A DNA stretch of 64,000 nucleotides from Plantago major (GCA_026545765.1 CM048840.1:22510765-22574764); one strand, 5' to 3'; shown: positions 1 to 13,511, counted from the stretch's first letter. The notes: generated by a model not told the origin, from the sequence alone. Numbers and translations are program-made.

Positions 1-261
1 TAGAAATGGTATAAGAGCTTAAATGAAAAGAAAAGTTAATCGATTGGATTGGTTACCTTTTTATATCCTGGGGATTTTATTTTACATCTACCTGGGCTTA
101 AAGGAGCAGTAAAATTTAGAAGGCGAGCTATAGTGCAAAAACTAGCGGAGAATCCAACAAAACCCCTTTCAATCATCGTCTTCTTCTTCTTCAACTCTCG
201 CATTTCTTCCCAAATTTCAATCAGCGTTTCATCCCTATATGATACGATTTGACTGAACAAA

Positions 262-2413
262 ATGTTGAATGCATTAAAGTTGCAGGTTCCGGCGAGTCCT
301 TGCAAATTGCAATTGAACTCTCACACAAACGCCGTCAATTTCCGCCCATCTTTCACTCTCCGGCTACCCAATCGCCGGAGCAGTACTGATTTCGCTTCCT
401 TCGCCGTTCAAACGTCGTCCGAGCTGACTTCCAGTGTTGGATTCTCGCCCGTGATTCAGCAGCAACCTCTTCTTACTCAGCGCCACATTAACGTCCTCAG
501 TTTCTTCGCCTGCGTTGTATGCACTCTTCTCCTTCCTTATCTAAATTAAATGCCTGTCAATTGCACTTCCTGATTTTGCTTCAATTTCGTTCAGTGCTGA
601 AATTTGTCTGATTATTGTAACTTGTGAGGTGCAAGCTTTCTCAATTGTGAATTGGCTATGAGAGATTGTCAGTTGAGATATCCAATGCCAAAAATGATAG
701 GAGTTGATAAATAGGCAGGTCATGTTTGTTAATGTGACTGCAGATGCTATTGTTATTTGTTAAGCACCTTTTATGTGTACTTGCTTTCATGTTAGTTGAA
801 GTTAAGGTTTCATGCTGTGTTAACAATATCACCTTCTGTTCGTTGGACTGGCTTTTAATAGAGGCACAGCAGAGCGCCAATAATTAAACGTTTACTGTGT
901 ATTATAGCAAGCTAACTCATCATGCTCCTTACAAGTTTCTCAGGTTTCTAGCTTCTTGTGGATGGTAGAAAGCCTATTAACCTGATCGTTTCTTCAATTT
1001 CTTTTTTATATCCCATATGGAAATTGACTTGTTAAATGGATTTGATCACAACATACCGGACTTGCAAACTGAGCTAAAGGTTATCTCAAGTTCCTTTTGT
1101 GTCAACATTCATGCTCTCTGTTTTTTTTTTTATAGCTGTGATTGAAATACTAAGTACTAACGAATATGAGATAAAGTTTGATTGTGTATATACTTCGGTG
1201 AGCCTGCCATAGGGAAGGTGGAACAGTCATTGACTCATTGTTGCATCCTCTAGCTTTCTGTGTTGAATAATTCTGCCCTCCTGTTGCTTTTGCATGTTGG
1301 ATTCTGTGGTTTTGCTGAGTTATAAAATTTCTGTGCTTTTGCTTAACTTTACCCTTTCTGATTTAGTTTGTACCTACAGACAGCAATATCTGCAACATGG
1401 CTCTTTTGCGTGGCGATTCCAACTCTTCTGGTTTGTGTTCTTATATATCTTTTGCTTTTATGTTGGTTTCTCAGATATGGTTTTTAGTTGGGATAGACAT
1501 ATAAAGCTTCAGCTATCATCAGCAATAGAAGTTGATAATGACCATGGAACGGACTTATTGAAGTTGTGTAGTCTTATTTGTTTCAAAGAACTTGTGTATT
1601 AAATGGTCATCTGCTGGAATTCCTCGGCATGTCCCACACATTTCTAAAAGTGACTTGAGCAGCTGCTATTTTGACGCAGAACTGTGATTTAAAATCATCA
1701 ATGACAGTGTCCAATCAAGATTGTCGTAGTACAAATTTCTATGGATCCAAAAGCACTATAAGCTTGACTTCATCCATATGATTTCGTTGTATTATGTGGA
1801 GGTCATTATGGTTGGTTGCTTGCAGGCGTTCAAGAGGGCGGCTGAGTCGATGGAGAAATTAATGGATGTGGCGAGGGAGGAGCTTCCTGACACAATGGCT
1901 GCTGTTCGATTATCTGGAATGGAGATCGGTGACTTAACAATGGAGCTTAGTGATCTTGGGTCGGTATTTTGAAATAAACCACCGCAAGATATCTGATTGT
2001 CTGATGTTTATTTTCTTTTTTACCTCTACTATATTTTCTGATAAAGAATAGTGACTCATGCAGCCAAGGAATAAATCAAGGCGTTCGAAGCTCAACTCAA
2101 GCTGTTCGTATGGCTGAAGAAAAATTGAGACAGTTTACAAACTCGACTCCAACAGGTCACTAGTATGCATCTATTAGTCTTACTTTTCTCCTAAAACATG
2201 GAATACCGAATTCACTTAATCTTTACTTAAATAGTATCTGTGCAGACGGTGGCCCCAATAGAAACAGGAAACCCGAAGCTAGCTCTGGCTAGAAGTGCAC
2301 GGGGCATGAGGGAGGGGATCGTTAAAGGTCGTTCAGTGGTGCAGATGGTTTTCAGTCTGACCAGGTTTTCTAAGATGCTCTTCAACTATCTCAAATCTCG
2401 AGCAAAGGCCTAG
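262..2413 (+). CDS. Conserved plant membrane protein, probably plastid-targeted, function unknown
   Basis: Five exons join in frame: 262-516, 1380-1430, 1826-1959, 2064-2155, 2235-2413, giving 236 aa. The first ~70 residues are rich in Ser, Arg and Pro with few acidic residues, as in a chloroplast transit peptide. Residues ~78-105, spanning exons 1 to 3, form a hydrophobic segment (…FFACVTAISATWLFCVAIP…). After it comes an amphipathic helical region (AAESMEKLMDVAREELPDTM) and a basic tail ending KSRAKA. I recognise the pattern as a conserved plant protein of unknown function. The exon 3 donor at 1960 was chosen because it restores the frame (DLG-QGINQGV); a second GT at 1964 breaks it. The exon 5 acceptor at 2234 was preferred over the CAG just downstream for the same reason. 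Structure is well supported; function is not known to me. Confidence 0.8.
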
Positions 2414-3499
2414 TCCAAGCTTAGATTGCAGTGGCGATTTAAGTTATTCAGTTTTCCTTGGTGTATCTACTGAATGAAACTTCAAATATCTGAGTATTGA
2501 GGTATTACGGCAATGGCCTTTTCAGGCGTAAAAGAACATCTGACCTGCTAATGTAATTGCAGTCGAATGTACAACACCCCTGGTTTTGATGTTTTTCTCT
2601 TTTACCTATAAATGTAATCCAGTTCACTTGTTCCCCTTCCAACAAACTGGCGAGATTGTTGTTGATAAAAAAGTGTAGTATCAAGTAATTATACCACAAA
2701 CAACTAGGGATAATAAGTACCTAAACTCATGCTTGCTCAAATACTCTTGTCAATAAAAGCTTTCAGCCGAAGAAGTACCCATCTAAGATTTCTACATAAA
2801 GGCTCATAGCTAGCATAATGTCCAAAAACTTTACGCGCACTAACGAGTAAATGGGTGAAGTGCCAAGCGATATTGGTCTTCATATCATATCCATAAAGTT
2901 GCTGGAAACTGATAATGGGTACCTGTATACTTGCCTAACGAAGATGGAAGGAACAGAATAAACACATAAAAAATGAATATTAATGCAAAACACATAAAAA
3001 ATGAATATTAATGCAAACAAATTCAGCAGCAAATAAATTCCGCATGTACAAGTCAAACAACTAAGGAAGCTTCTCAAATACATCAAGCACACTATCCCAT
3101 TGGTGTCAGTGGTTACAGATCTACTTGAACACAACTAGCTGGCTTTCCTAATATAACACCACATGACATATCTTTACAGACTATTGAAGGCCTAATTTGG
3201 CCCGTGGCGAACAGCCCATCATCTTGAACTTGGCTTTATCAAAAATTTAAGCACTCCTTCACCTACCCACAGCCTCCAAGGACTACAAAATCTGCCTGTA
3301 GGGCTCAGTCAAAAAATAACTTGTTATTCAAATAAACGGAGTTCTTTTCTTCAAACATACGTGAAAAAACCAGGATTCTGCTCTTATTCTGAATAAATTC
3401 TCTTACATTCAGACAATTAATAGTGAAGTTGTCTTATATTTCCTATCTGTGTCGTTTGTGGATCTACAAGACAAAGGCAGAGGAGCTCAGCATACCGTG
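2414..3499. other. Space between convergent genes
   Basis: The 3' flanks of two convergent genes, AT-rich, with no coding signal that I can support. It holds a 28-bp unit in two tandem copies at about 2961-3017 (core cacataaaaaatgaatatta). Confidence 0.6.
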
Positions 3500-5885
3500 C
3501 TATTCTTGTTTGTCATGTTGATGGTTTCTGGTGCTCTCGGTGCTGGGATCCAAGCCAAGACACTTGAGAAATGCTTGTTTAAAAAGTCCAAAGTAGTTGC
3601 AAGGGTGATTTGGAGATCTGAACATTTTCACAAACACTGAGTCCTTTAGAGAAGGTTCATTTTCTATTTCGTCTTCTCTAGTCGGCCTCGGCTCTCCACT
3701 AGATCCTGCAACCGTTCTGTTCCGAACGTTTTCCACCTGCCAGGAAAAGAATTAAACGTGGTCTAACTCTAGCATACATGACACTATAAACGACGGGTGA
3801 TAACAAATCAGCTAAACAAATTGGACAAAGCATTGCTTGATCTACCACTGGTCAAGACTCAAGAGGCAAAATATTTCTTAATTTTCCTGCATTTGATAGT
3901 TCAATGCAAAAGGGCAACCAAGCTCAGGGGCCAGGGCGATCTTATTCACTCTTAAAAGACATCAAATCAACACAGTAAAAAAACTCTACTCAACGACATT
4001 TCAAGAAGTCTAAATTAGTCAATTTCATTTTAGATCTAAAAATAGGATGACGTCCATGTTATAAAGAAGAGACCAGGACACTCGCATAATTGCTCATACA
4101 CAGCTAAATTATACACTACAACCAGGACCCAATACCCCGAAAATAAGATGCTTAAATGTTAATACTAGTCACAAGTTACTTCCACTCTAATAAGACACGT
4201 GAAATTTGAAATGAAACTGCTGAAAATCAACCGGGAAGTTTTCTTGACTCCAAGTGTAAAATATGTAGAAGTCATAGTAATAGCTTGAATATATTATTCT
4301 TGCAATTTCAAGATGTGTAAGTTATACATTTGTGGAAGTGTGTACTTTGTCTACAATACACAAGTGTTTTCAAAACTGAAACGCATTCTGATATTTGGAA
4401 TGGGTTCAGGATCTGGTGAATAAATAGAAGTGAAATATTGAATAGAATGGATTTTGTGTGTAGGCAAAGCTATTAATATAGGATTTATCAAAACCTGTGA
4501 CAAAACTAATTGGAGTAGAAATCTTGATCCAAAACATGAAATAATTGGGTCTTGTGCTAATAAAGCAAGATCAATAACATATTAGGGCCTATCCAAAGAA
4601 CCTTCTTATATATGTGGACCACTTACCGATGCTAGCATCTGAGTGCGAGAAGATCATAGAAAAATATACATCTAATCAAAGATAGTTTCATTAAGAAGAA
4701 CAACGAAAAATGAAGATACATATCTATTCATACAAGCAAGAAGAAATACCAAACTGGGACAGATGTGGTAAGGGATTCAGCCATCCACAAATATATTAAG
4801 ATTACTGGTTTTCTATCAAGTGTTTCTCAAGTAAAAGACATTCTACAAGACAATAATGGTTTAGATGGTGGCCGAACATCCTAGATAAACATATCGACGT
4901 ACTTTCAAAGTATCGAAGATCTCTAAGTGATGTGGATATCCCAGTGCTGTCCTACAGACATAACGATCACAAATTTCAGATCCTATTTGCATGGATATCT
5001 AGGTCACACGTCGTGCAAATCAAATTACTCCAGAAACTGAAAGTTCTCAAGGCATCTTAAGATAAAGGGTGGTGAGAAATCTACTCATCTAATTCAATTT
5101 CCCATATCTGACATGGTTTTGACTTCAGCATGACAGGGTTCACCACTTTGACTACATATGACTCCCTCCTGTGTTGCAGTCATGCAGAATCAGTGAAGCA
5201 CATAATTCTGAATTCGTAAACTTCCAGTCCCGTCAGCCATAAATAAGCTCATATTCAGTTCACAAAGGCATTCATATGATAATCTGTACCAAGTACCAAC
5301 TGATTCTTCTCAAGAACCTCACCAAAGAAATGATTTTTATCCTCTTATCCCTGAAAATGAGGGAAACACAACTTCTCCCACCCCCCAAAACATTATTGAC
5401 TTCACCCTATTTCACAATTTACAGTTCGATTGTACGAAGAGACCTTAACCGAAGTGTCGAAATTTAACACACCAGTGGACTAGTCCTCCAATAAAAGAAG
5501 AAATCAAGAAAATGTAGAATCGTATTCTTTAACTATCAATGAAGCATTCACAAAAGCAGAACAACAGAATGCATGTTCAAATCACATAAGCAGCCAAGTA
5601 AAAGGAGAAAAAAATGCAAATTTTACAGAAGACAAAAGAAATTAAACACAAATCAAAGTATACGAGAAAGAAAGCAGCTACCTTGGGTGGTCTTGAGGAG
5701 CTGGGTCTGTCGATTGGAGCAGGTGGGGCGGCGGATGAGGAAGCGGCTGTTGATGGGTCGGAATCGAAAAGGGCGAAACCTGAATAAAGAAGAATAACAA
5801 GTAGAATCATAACAAGAAGCTGGATCCAGATAAGCCATGGGATTCTGTAGCTTTCAATGATGAACTCTTCTCCAAATTCCACCAT
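3500..5885 (-). CDS. Conserved plant single-pass membrane protein, function unknown
   Basis: Two exons, 5885-5682 and 3736-3500, separated by a 1,945-bp intron, encode 146 aa. The N-terminus (MVEFGEEFIIESYRIPWLIW) runs into a single hydrophobic segment at residues ~17-40, so it is probably a signal-anchor protein. A Ser/Pro/Ala-rich linker follows (residues ~42-68), then an acidic stretch and a conserved-looking block, HPCNYFGLFKQAFLKCLGLD, near the C-terminus. The donor AAG|GTAGCT and the acceptor GGCAG|GTG keep the frame. The conserved N-terminus and Cys-containing block resemble a small uncharacterised family of land plants. No enzymatic motif is visible. The large intron shows no embedded gene. 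Confidence 0.75.
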
Positions 5886-8800
5886 TTTATTTTTGGTCTA
5901 ATGGAGTCCAAATTAGCAATCTTTTATCCCCTTGCTTGATCACAGTTAACAATCAGGATAAAGAAGATCAAGATGAAGATAACCAAGAAGCCAAAATCGG
6001 AAGGAACGAGGAGAGCAAAAGGGGAAGGAAGGTTGGACTTATAATTTGGAAATAGCGAACCGGAGAAACTAAGCACAAGGAAAAGCCACCACCGCTCCGG
6101 ATAATGACTTTTTAATTGTCTAATACTGTTGGAATGATGTTAGTGGGTCTGTTTGGCACTTTGGTAGTGTATCGTCGGGAAAAGTCGAGTATCACATAAT
6201 TTGTCTCGACCTGAGCATTACGAATCTACTTGTAAAGTAAGGCTCTGTTAAAGAAATAGTTGAAAAATTGAGAATTTAGAAATTCAGAATTTGCCAGAAA
6301 TTTAAATCTAAATTTGGTACAGATTTGCTAATAAATTTAAAAATTTTGTTTTAAATGTAGGTGTTAAGAAATTAACCTAAAAGTTGGTGTTTTGTAAAAT
6401 ATAAAAAGGCATTCTTCTTATTTTTCTTGTCTTTAACCTTTCTTATCGTATTATTAGTCTATAGTTTTTTAAATAATAATATATCATATTTTGTCCAATA
6501 ATTACAATATATATTTAATGTATTTTACATCGCCACTTTAATAACATCATCAAAATTATCAGAAGTTGAAAGAAATAATCGTTGAGCATTTTAACTTAGT
6601 AATAAAAAAATTAGTAATTGATGTATATAGAATTACTGGGTGATAATATTAGGTGCATGATGTATAGAATTCGTTGCTTGGTAATATGGGTGTTTTTACT
6701 TCTTATTTTATTTAGTCTAATTTAGGTTAATTTGGGTAGGGATATTTTCGGAATAAAAATATAACAAGCTCCTTCTTTTTCAAAAAAACTACTCAAGGAA
6801 GCTTCTTTTTCCAGAAGCTGCGCGTTCACGTAACGAGCTTTTTATTAGTCAATGGTCAAAAAAATGAATTTGGAAAAAATTTAAAAACTAGCCAGAAATG
6901 AGTAGCAAGCATTATGAAGTCATGTATTGCGAGGTCTCAAAGAAGTTTGAGAGTTGTTGGACTCTATCAAGTTTGAGTTTGAACAAAAAAAACGTACTAC
7001 TTGTAAGGTGTCTAGTGTCTTAGATCATGATTTGTGCATTTTTTGTGAGGGTTGTTACAAGTCATGGCGGGTTGAGACAAGTTGGACAGGTCACTCTAAA
7101 CTTGTCACCAACTCGTCATCCATATTCTTTTTATCTACATAATACTCTATTTTTTTAATTAAACAATTTCACAGAAGGTGCTAATAATTCTGCATTTTCA
7201 CCGTTTTCCAAATTACCTTCAACTAAGATTCATGGTGGTAGACGACGTTTCCTCTACAAAAGCATTGACAATTGGACATCATCTATTAGTGTATCGTGTG
7301 TTTTGAGCTAGCTAGGGTTCATATATTGAAATTTGTATATCATTTATATATGATGTGTAAAAATGAAAAACGTCCTCAATTTGACAACATATTTAAGTTT
7401 AAATGATGGGTATTTTTGAAACATCAAATATGTCCAATCCAAAGATGTGCCAAAATTCTCAATAATCTAGTTAAAACCAATAAACCGAACATGGTATATA
7501 GGACAATTATCCTTTCAGATACCCACTTTAGACCTTTTCAAATTAGCAGGTAATTGATACAATCAATTAGTGAATTTCAATCAAACGCACTATAGTGGAA
7601 TGGATGCAATAATGAATTAAGAATTAAATTTATAAAGAAATTTTAGGGGGTCAAAGAGAATGGAGGGGGGAAAACAAAAATAAGAGAAAAACAAGTAATA
7701 ATGAGCATTATGAATTGATTTGTAAAGGAAGCATTCTAAAGTCGTGTATGGTGAGATCTCAAAGAAGTTTGAGAGTTGTTGGACTCTATCAAGTTTGCAC
7801 ACTTCTTGTGAAGGATATCACAAGTCATGGAGGGTTGTGACAAGTTGGACAGACAAGTTGGACAGATAACTCTGAAATTGTCACCAACTTGTCACCCATA
7901 TTCTTTTTGTTTGTTGAATACTCTATTTCCTTGATTATACAAATTATACATAAATTACTGACAATTTTGTCTTTTCACCGTTTCAAACTTCAGTTCAGAT
8001 TCCTAGTGGTAGACGATTTTTCCTCCACAAAGCGTTGACGATTGGACATATTATATCCGTGTATCGTGTGTTCTGAGCTAGCTAGGGTTCAAAACATCCT
8101 CATCTTGACAACATATCTATGTTCAAATGATGGGTATTTTTGAAACATCAAGTATGTCCAATCCCAAGTTGTGCCAAAAACTCTCAATTATCTAGTTGAA
8201 ACCAATGAACCTAACATTGTATATAGGCCAATTATCCTTTCAGATGCCCACTTTCGACCTTTTCAAATTAGCAGGTAACTGACACAATCTGAATTTCAAT
8301 GAAACGCACTATAACGGAACAAATGGAGTAGCCAATTCAGAACGAAATTTATAAAAAAAATTAAGGGGGTCAAAAAGAAGGGAGGAAGAAAACAAAATTA
8401 AGAATTAAAACAAGTATTAATTGGGAATTATGAGCGTCGATCGATCCCCTAAAACCTTATTTTATAACCAGTACTGTGATAGACACAATTATGTAAACTA
8501 TTATCTAGTTTCGAACCCAAGGAAGCAAGTTTTGGTTGAGGCAATTATGAACGACATGGTTTTAAATTTGGATGGAGTAAAAAGGGAAGGATGGATAGAA
8601 AAATACATGAAGGGAAGTCATAAAAATGTTGGATAGGAAATTGGTGAGAGTGGCATGATTTATTTTGATGAATTGTGGATTTGGTGTAGTGAGCTTCTGA
8701 TGTAATTTTATTTATTATCCCGAACATTTTTTCATGCTTTTGTAACGTTTAATTATTATTATAATATATTTTTGCCAATTAAAAAATGTAAACTATAGCT

Positions 8801-9571
8801 AGTAAATATATTAACAACAAAATCGTCATGGATCCGCCACTTAACATTATAACATACTATGGGTAGTATATTGTTTTGGAGAAAAAAATATTAAATTATC
8901 TCTACTGTGGGGCTTACCCACAATTTATGAATTCTTATATGTATCACCATTCACCACACTTGATATGTATAACCTATTTATGTTTGTTTTTAATTTTATT
9001 TTAGCTTGGTTGCATCATGTATGTCATGATCATCATAATTGAAGTAGGACATTAAATTAGTGTGTATATCCTCATCCATTTGGTGTGCTATTATGCTATT
9101 TTTAGTTTCACATATTAATGGAAAAATTATGTAAACGAGTAAATCTCACATTAAGGGGAAGAAATCTAAATAGGACGAAAAATATTGAACTGTAAGTTTG
9201 TTATATGTAAACGTGGCGGGAAATTGTAAGTGTGACACCCTAAATAAAATGGCACAAAGACTGGAATCTTTCTTCTGATTTTGAATGATAATCTCAACTT
9301 CTTCTTCCGAATTTCTAGGAATTAAACTTTCTTCCTCTAAGGGATAATAATAAAAATAATTAAATCGCAAAACCATAAATAATCCCAGAACCATAATTTC
9401 CCATTCTCTATTCTCTAATTGCCAGGGAGATTCGTTAATTATCATTGGCCAACCACTACATTTGTTACATTTCACCGTAATCTTCACCGCCATACGCCAC
9501 TGTGCCGGAAAACATAATGGGACCCGCCAATTGAATTTGGCATAACTCGACCTCCCATTTCTAATCTAGTC
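5886..9571. other. Intergenic region between divergent genes
   Basis: The gene upstream is on the minus strand and the MIZ1-like gene on the plus strand, so this holds both promoters plus a duplicated segment described separately. No coding region is convincing. Open stretches at 8421-8636 and 9146-9493 have no recognisable domain. The last ~90 bases before 9572 should be the MIZ1-like 5' UTR and proximal promoter. Confidence 0.5.
6905..8430. repeat. Diverged tandem duplication, two units
   Basis: Two neighbouring units share a string of matching blocks in the same order. These include gagagttgttggactctatc (near 6949 and 7771), a block around tcaccaac…tgtcacccatattcttttt, the block cgtgtgttttgagctagcta and a block around ttgaaacatcaaatatgtcc. 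Also shared are cctttcagatacccacttt…ttttcaaattagcaggtaa and the purine-rich end agggggtcaaa. The offset falls from about 820 bp at the left to about 720 bp at the right, so unit 1 carries extra sequence or unit 2 has lost some. No TIR or LTR frames the units. Confidence 0.7.
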
Positions 9572-10291
9572 ATGGGAGATCTTGCACGTCCAAGCTCCTC
9601 TTCCACCTCCTCCGACGTCCCTCTGCCGCCTGCGACTCCTCTAACCCTTGTCCAGCCCTCCTCCAAGAAGAAATCCAATCGTCCCGCCAAGGTTTTCCGT
9701 GTTTTTCGCAGTGTTTTTCGGTCGTTTCCCATCATAACCCCCGCTTGCCGTCTCCCCTCTCTTCCCGGAGGGATTCTTCCGGAGGCTAAGGTTGTTTCGG
9801 GTGTGCGTGTGACCGGCACGCTATTCGGGTATCGCAAGGGTCGGGTGAGCCTCTCCCTCCAAGAGACCCCGGGAACAATGCCGAATCTTGTGGTGGAGCT
9901 CGCCATGCAAACGTATGCGCTACAAAAGGAAATGAGTGCTGGGATGGTCCGTGTGGCGTTGGAATGCGAGAAGCGGGGAGAGAAGGATAAGATGAAGCTT
10001 CTCGAAGAGCCGCTTTGGACGATGTTTTGTAATGGGAAAAAGGTCGGGTATGGGGTGAAGAGGGAGGCGAGCGAGGAGGATTTACATGTTATGGAGGTGT
10101 TAAAGGCGGTGTCGATGGGGGCGGGGGTTTTACCTGGGCGATCGGAGGTGGAGGGGCCCGATGGGGAGTTGGCATATATGCGGGCTTATTTCGAGAAGGT
10201 GGTCGGGTCTAAGGATTCAGAGACGCTATATATGCTGAGTCCTGATGGGAACAACGGTCCTGAGTTGAGTGTCTTCTTTGTCAGGGTTTGA
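9572..10291 (+). CDS. MIZU-KUSSEI 1-like protein (DUF617 family)
   Basis: A single-exon gene of 239 aa. The N-terminal ~45 residues are low-complexity and basic (Ser/Pro-rich, SKKKSNRPAK). The rest is the DUF617/MIZ1 domain, with VFRSVFRSFPIITPACRLP, VTGTLFGYRKGRVSLSLQE, PNLVVELAMQTYALQKEMS, PLWTMFCNGKKVGYGVKRE and the closing block MLSPDGNNGPELSVFF. The intronless structure and length match the family. The founding member, Arabidopsis MIZ1, is needed for root hydrotropism and sits at the endoplasmic reticulum; most paralogues are uncharacterised. The codons are clearly more GC-rich than the surroundings, which is common in intronless plant genes. I cannot tell whether this is the MIZ1 orthologue or a paralogue. 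Confidence 0.93.
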   Translation: MGDLARPSSSSTSSDVPLPPATPLTLVQPSSKKKSNRPAKVFRVFRSVFRSFPIITPACRLPSLPGGILPEAKVVSGVRVTGTLFGYRKGRVSLSLQETPGTMPNLVVELAMQTYALQKEMSAGMVRVALECEKRGEKDKMKLLEEPLWTMFCNGKKVGYGVKREASEEDLHVMEVLKAVSMGAGVLPGRSEVEGPDGELAYMRAYFEKVVGSKDSETLYMLSPDGNNGPELSVFFVRV

Positions 10292-10866
10292 TACGAAATG
10301 CACTTTTAAGGTGATGATTGATCGGGTCGGGCCGGGCCAGTCCTGAATGTACTTGTTAAATGATGCATGGATTGATGGTTTTAGTGAATCATATGTCTAA
10401 TTAGGGTCCATGTGTAGTTTGGTTAGAATAATTTATCTTACAATGGTAAAGATCTTAAAGATACATTGTTTGGTAGATGATCTCTCTCAGTTAATTCTTG
10501 TTTGGTGCGCGTATGTTCATGTGTAGGGAAGTCTGAAATAATAGTATTTCTTATTTTTTCCTCTAGATCATTGGATGAGAAGTATAGATTGTTCTTTTCT
10601 TTTCAATCACGTTTTTGTTATGAGACTGTTTTAAATTTGTTTCTTCTAACTTGTTCTTTCCATGTCGAAATCCATTCCCAATCTGCTAGCTACCATAAGG
10701 GACATGGAAAATTGACATATAGAGCATTAGATTCTTGGGTAATTGAGAGTAGAATCTATTCTACGCATACACATTATCAATACTATCTAGGATTAATTTT
10801 GTTTTGCATCTCTGATATATACACATTTAGTTACATATAGGATTTAGTAGGCTGGCATATTGATCG
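10292..10866. other. 3' flank of the MIZ1-like gene
   Basis: AT-rich 3' flank. An open stretch at 10502-10840 shows no domain and no coding bias. No gene seen. Confidence 0.5.
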
Positions 10867-11600
10867 TGTTAAATATCCCACGTCACTTGAAAATAACCTG
10901 GACACTCGTCTCTATAAGAGTTAAGACAACTTTCTCCCCTTACAAGGCATTTTAAGGGGTAGATGAGCCCCCTTTCTACATGGTATCATAGCCCATGGAC
11001 TGCTCAAGTTGATGTTGGGTCTTCTTCCTGCTCTGGGCTTGCCTCTCTGTTGTCACGTGTTGAGCTCGGGTCTACTGGCTCACACGTGAGGGGCCTGTTA
11101 AATATCACACATTGCTTGAGAATATCTTGGAAATTTCCTATAAGAGTTGGGGCAAGCCCAGAGCAGGCAGATATGAACCAGAGCAACCTAAGACCCAACA
11201 TCAGCTTGAGCAGTCCATGGGCTCTGATACCATGTAGAAAGGGGCTCATCTACCCCTTAAAAGGGGGCTTTGATACCATGTAGAAAGGGGCTCATCTGCC
11301 TGCTCTGGGCTTGCCTCTCTGTTGTCACGTGTTAAACTCGTGTTGAGCTCGGGTCTACCGGCTCACACGTGAGGGGGCATGTTAAATATTGCACATTGAT
11401 TGAGAATATCTTGGAAACTCTCTATGCAGATATGAACCAGAGCAACCCAAGACCCAACATCAGCTTGAGCAATCCATGGGCTCTGATACCATGTAGAAAG
11501 GTGCTCATCTACCCCTTAAAAGGCCATGTAAGGGGATAGAGGTGTCCTAACTCTTATAGAGAGTGTCCATGATATTCTCAAGTGATGTGAATATTTAACA
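10867..11600. mobile_element. TRIM-like LTR fossil with inverted ends
   Basis: The left end (TGTTAAATAT…) reads through about 120 bp to tctacatggtatcatagccc, which looks like an LTR followed by an initiator-Met tRNA primer binding site (family consensus TGGTATCAGAGC). The same unit occurs in reverse at the right end, finishing …ATATTTAACA at 11600, and partial copies lie between. Flanking 5-mers gatcg (10862) and gaccg (11601) may be a decayed target duplication. There is no coding capacity. It is a small non-autonomous LTR-type fossil whose parts are rearranged into an inverted layout; it looks old and broken. Confidence 0.6.
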
Positions 11601-11605
11601 GACCG

Positions 11606-13511
11606 AGTCTATTAAGTTGATTCATATCCATCAGGATCGAATCCACCTAAATGGATCCGGTTGGATCCAACTTGGATCCTGAAGAGATTCGTTGGCATTT
11701 CCAGTTCATTGAGGAACTGTTGATTTGATTAATCAGATGGCTCATATTGAAAGTTAGTAGGTGTGAGTTTCAGTTGTATCCGTTGCAGAACAAAGTGACA
11801 CAGTAATCATCAAACCAGTCTCCGATTTTCTAGCTTGTATAAATGTGATTGCTATCAATAATTGTAGACATCATCACACATATGCAACTGCCTTCAATTT
11901 TTGTAAATTGTGAGAGAAACACTTAAGATAGAGGAAAAAAAAAGAAAATTGTCGATCTTCATTGTTGATCGAAGAGTGGTTTCGAGTTCTTGTAATCATT
12001 CTGGTTCTAGTTGATTGATTTATTGTTGTTCGCCGTGCACTTAGGAAGGTGAATCTTTCGAAGCACTTTATATATTGTGTCAATCTCCTTTATGTCAATT
12101 TCAATTGCGAAGTTAGGGTTATTCATTGGATTCATTCTAGTAGTTAATTTATGCTGACAAACTCAATATATCCAATAACTCGTAATCATAAATGGTTTCA
12201 TAGTGAAACCACATTGTTCCAACGTGGATCCTTTGGAGCCAACAATGGCAAAGTTTTCGGATTGTTTTTTATGCGAGTCTTAAAAAATTATTGCTTTGTA
12301 TGCATCCAGTCATGTGTTACACTTGATTTTCTATTAGCTAATGTTCTTTGAGATGAAAAAAATTATTCAATAAGTGATTTAAGTGTGGAACAATGATGGT
12401 TCCGAAGTGATTCCACAATACTAGAATTTATTATGAACTGAGTCCATCCGGATTCAAATCCAAATCTAATTTTGAACTATATAAGTGATTATTCACTTAG
12501 GATCTGATTATTTTTAGTTGAATCAAGTTTAGTGTCCCCACCCCTCCCGAATCCAATTCTTTGAGCGGATATCCCTCACATTACGGATCGAGAAAAATTC
12601 CATTCATCTGATTTCGTTTGTGCCAGACTGAACCCTACATCGGATAAACCGTAACTGATTGGTGTTCATTTTCTTCTAACGATAAATGGTGTCTAGCGAA
12701 AAAAGCACATATTAGGAAAACTAAATCAATCTAACAACTAACAACATGCACATTTTCAAAAATTCAAAATAGGCACATCAATTGTAAACTTAAAATTATT
12801 TTAGATTGGTAATAGTGATATGTTTTGAATCCCCAAACTACCAAAGATTACCAACATGATATAACTAATTTAAGATTATAAACAAAATATTTTTTCCTAA
12901 ATGAGTATAACACAAGTTTACGAGAGTATAATGAAACTGGATAGATGGATTACGGATATCTATGGATATCAATCCGATCTGTTAATAATGAATGAGGAAA
13001 ATTGTGATTCGTGAGGGATCCGTAAATGCGGATGGATGGATAGGGATAGCAAGCCAAATGTATTTCAGTGGCTAGCTAGCCGCAAAATCTAAATGATATA
13101 AACCAAATTGAAGCAATCCCAAGCCAAAGACTGAAAACTAGGATTCTATTGTGTTTGAAGAGGGAAAAATCGAAGTTGGAATGAAAAAGATATATTTAAA
13201 ATTGTACAAAATCGAAGTATAATGTTCAGAAAAAAAAGTCCAGTTGCGACTGGAAACTGCTCCAGAACTCATTTTATGTCTCTGTCCATCCAGTCGCGAC
13301 TCGGTTTAACCAGTCACGACCGATTTTGTCTGACTGCACAGGACGATGTAACCTTGAGGTAGTAGAGGCGTATTCTTCTAGCCCGCTTATAGTCGAATGT
13401 GTTTGATTTAAATCGTAAGTAACCTTGAGGTGCGAATTCATCCTGTAGATTTTGGGTATTAGAAAATGATTTTTTTTAATTGAATGCATTTGATTGATAG
13501 AAAAAACATGC
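11606..13511. other. Intergenic region, no gene seen
   Basis: AT-rich sequence with scattered short repeats of ggatcc- and ggatat-containing words near 11640-11690 and 12940-13060. No convincing coding region, RNA gene or terminal repeats. Confidence 0.45.
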
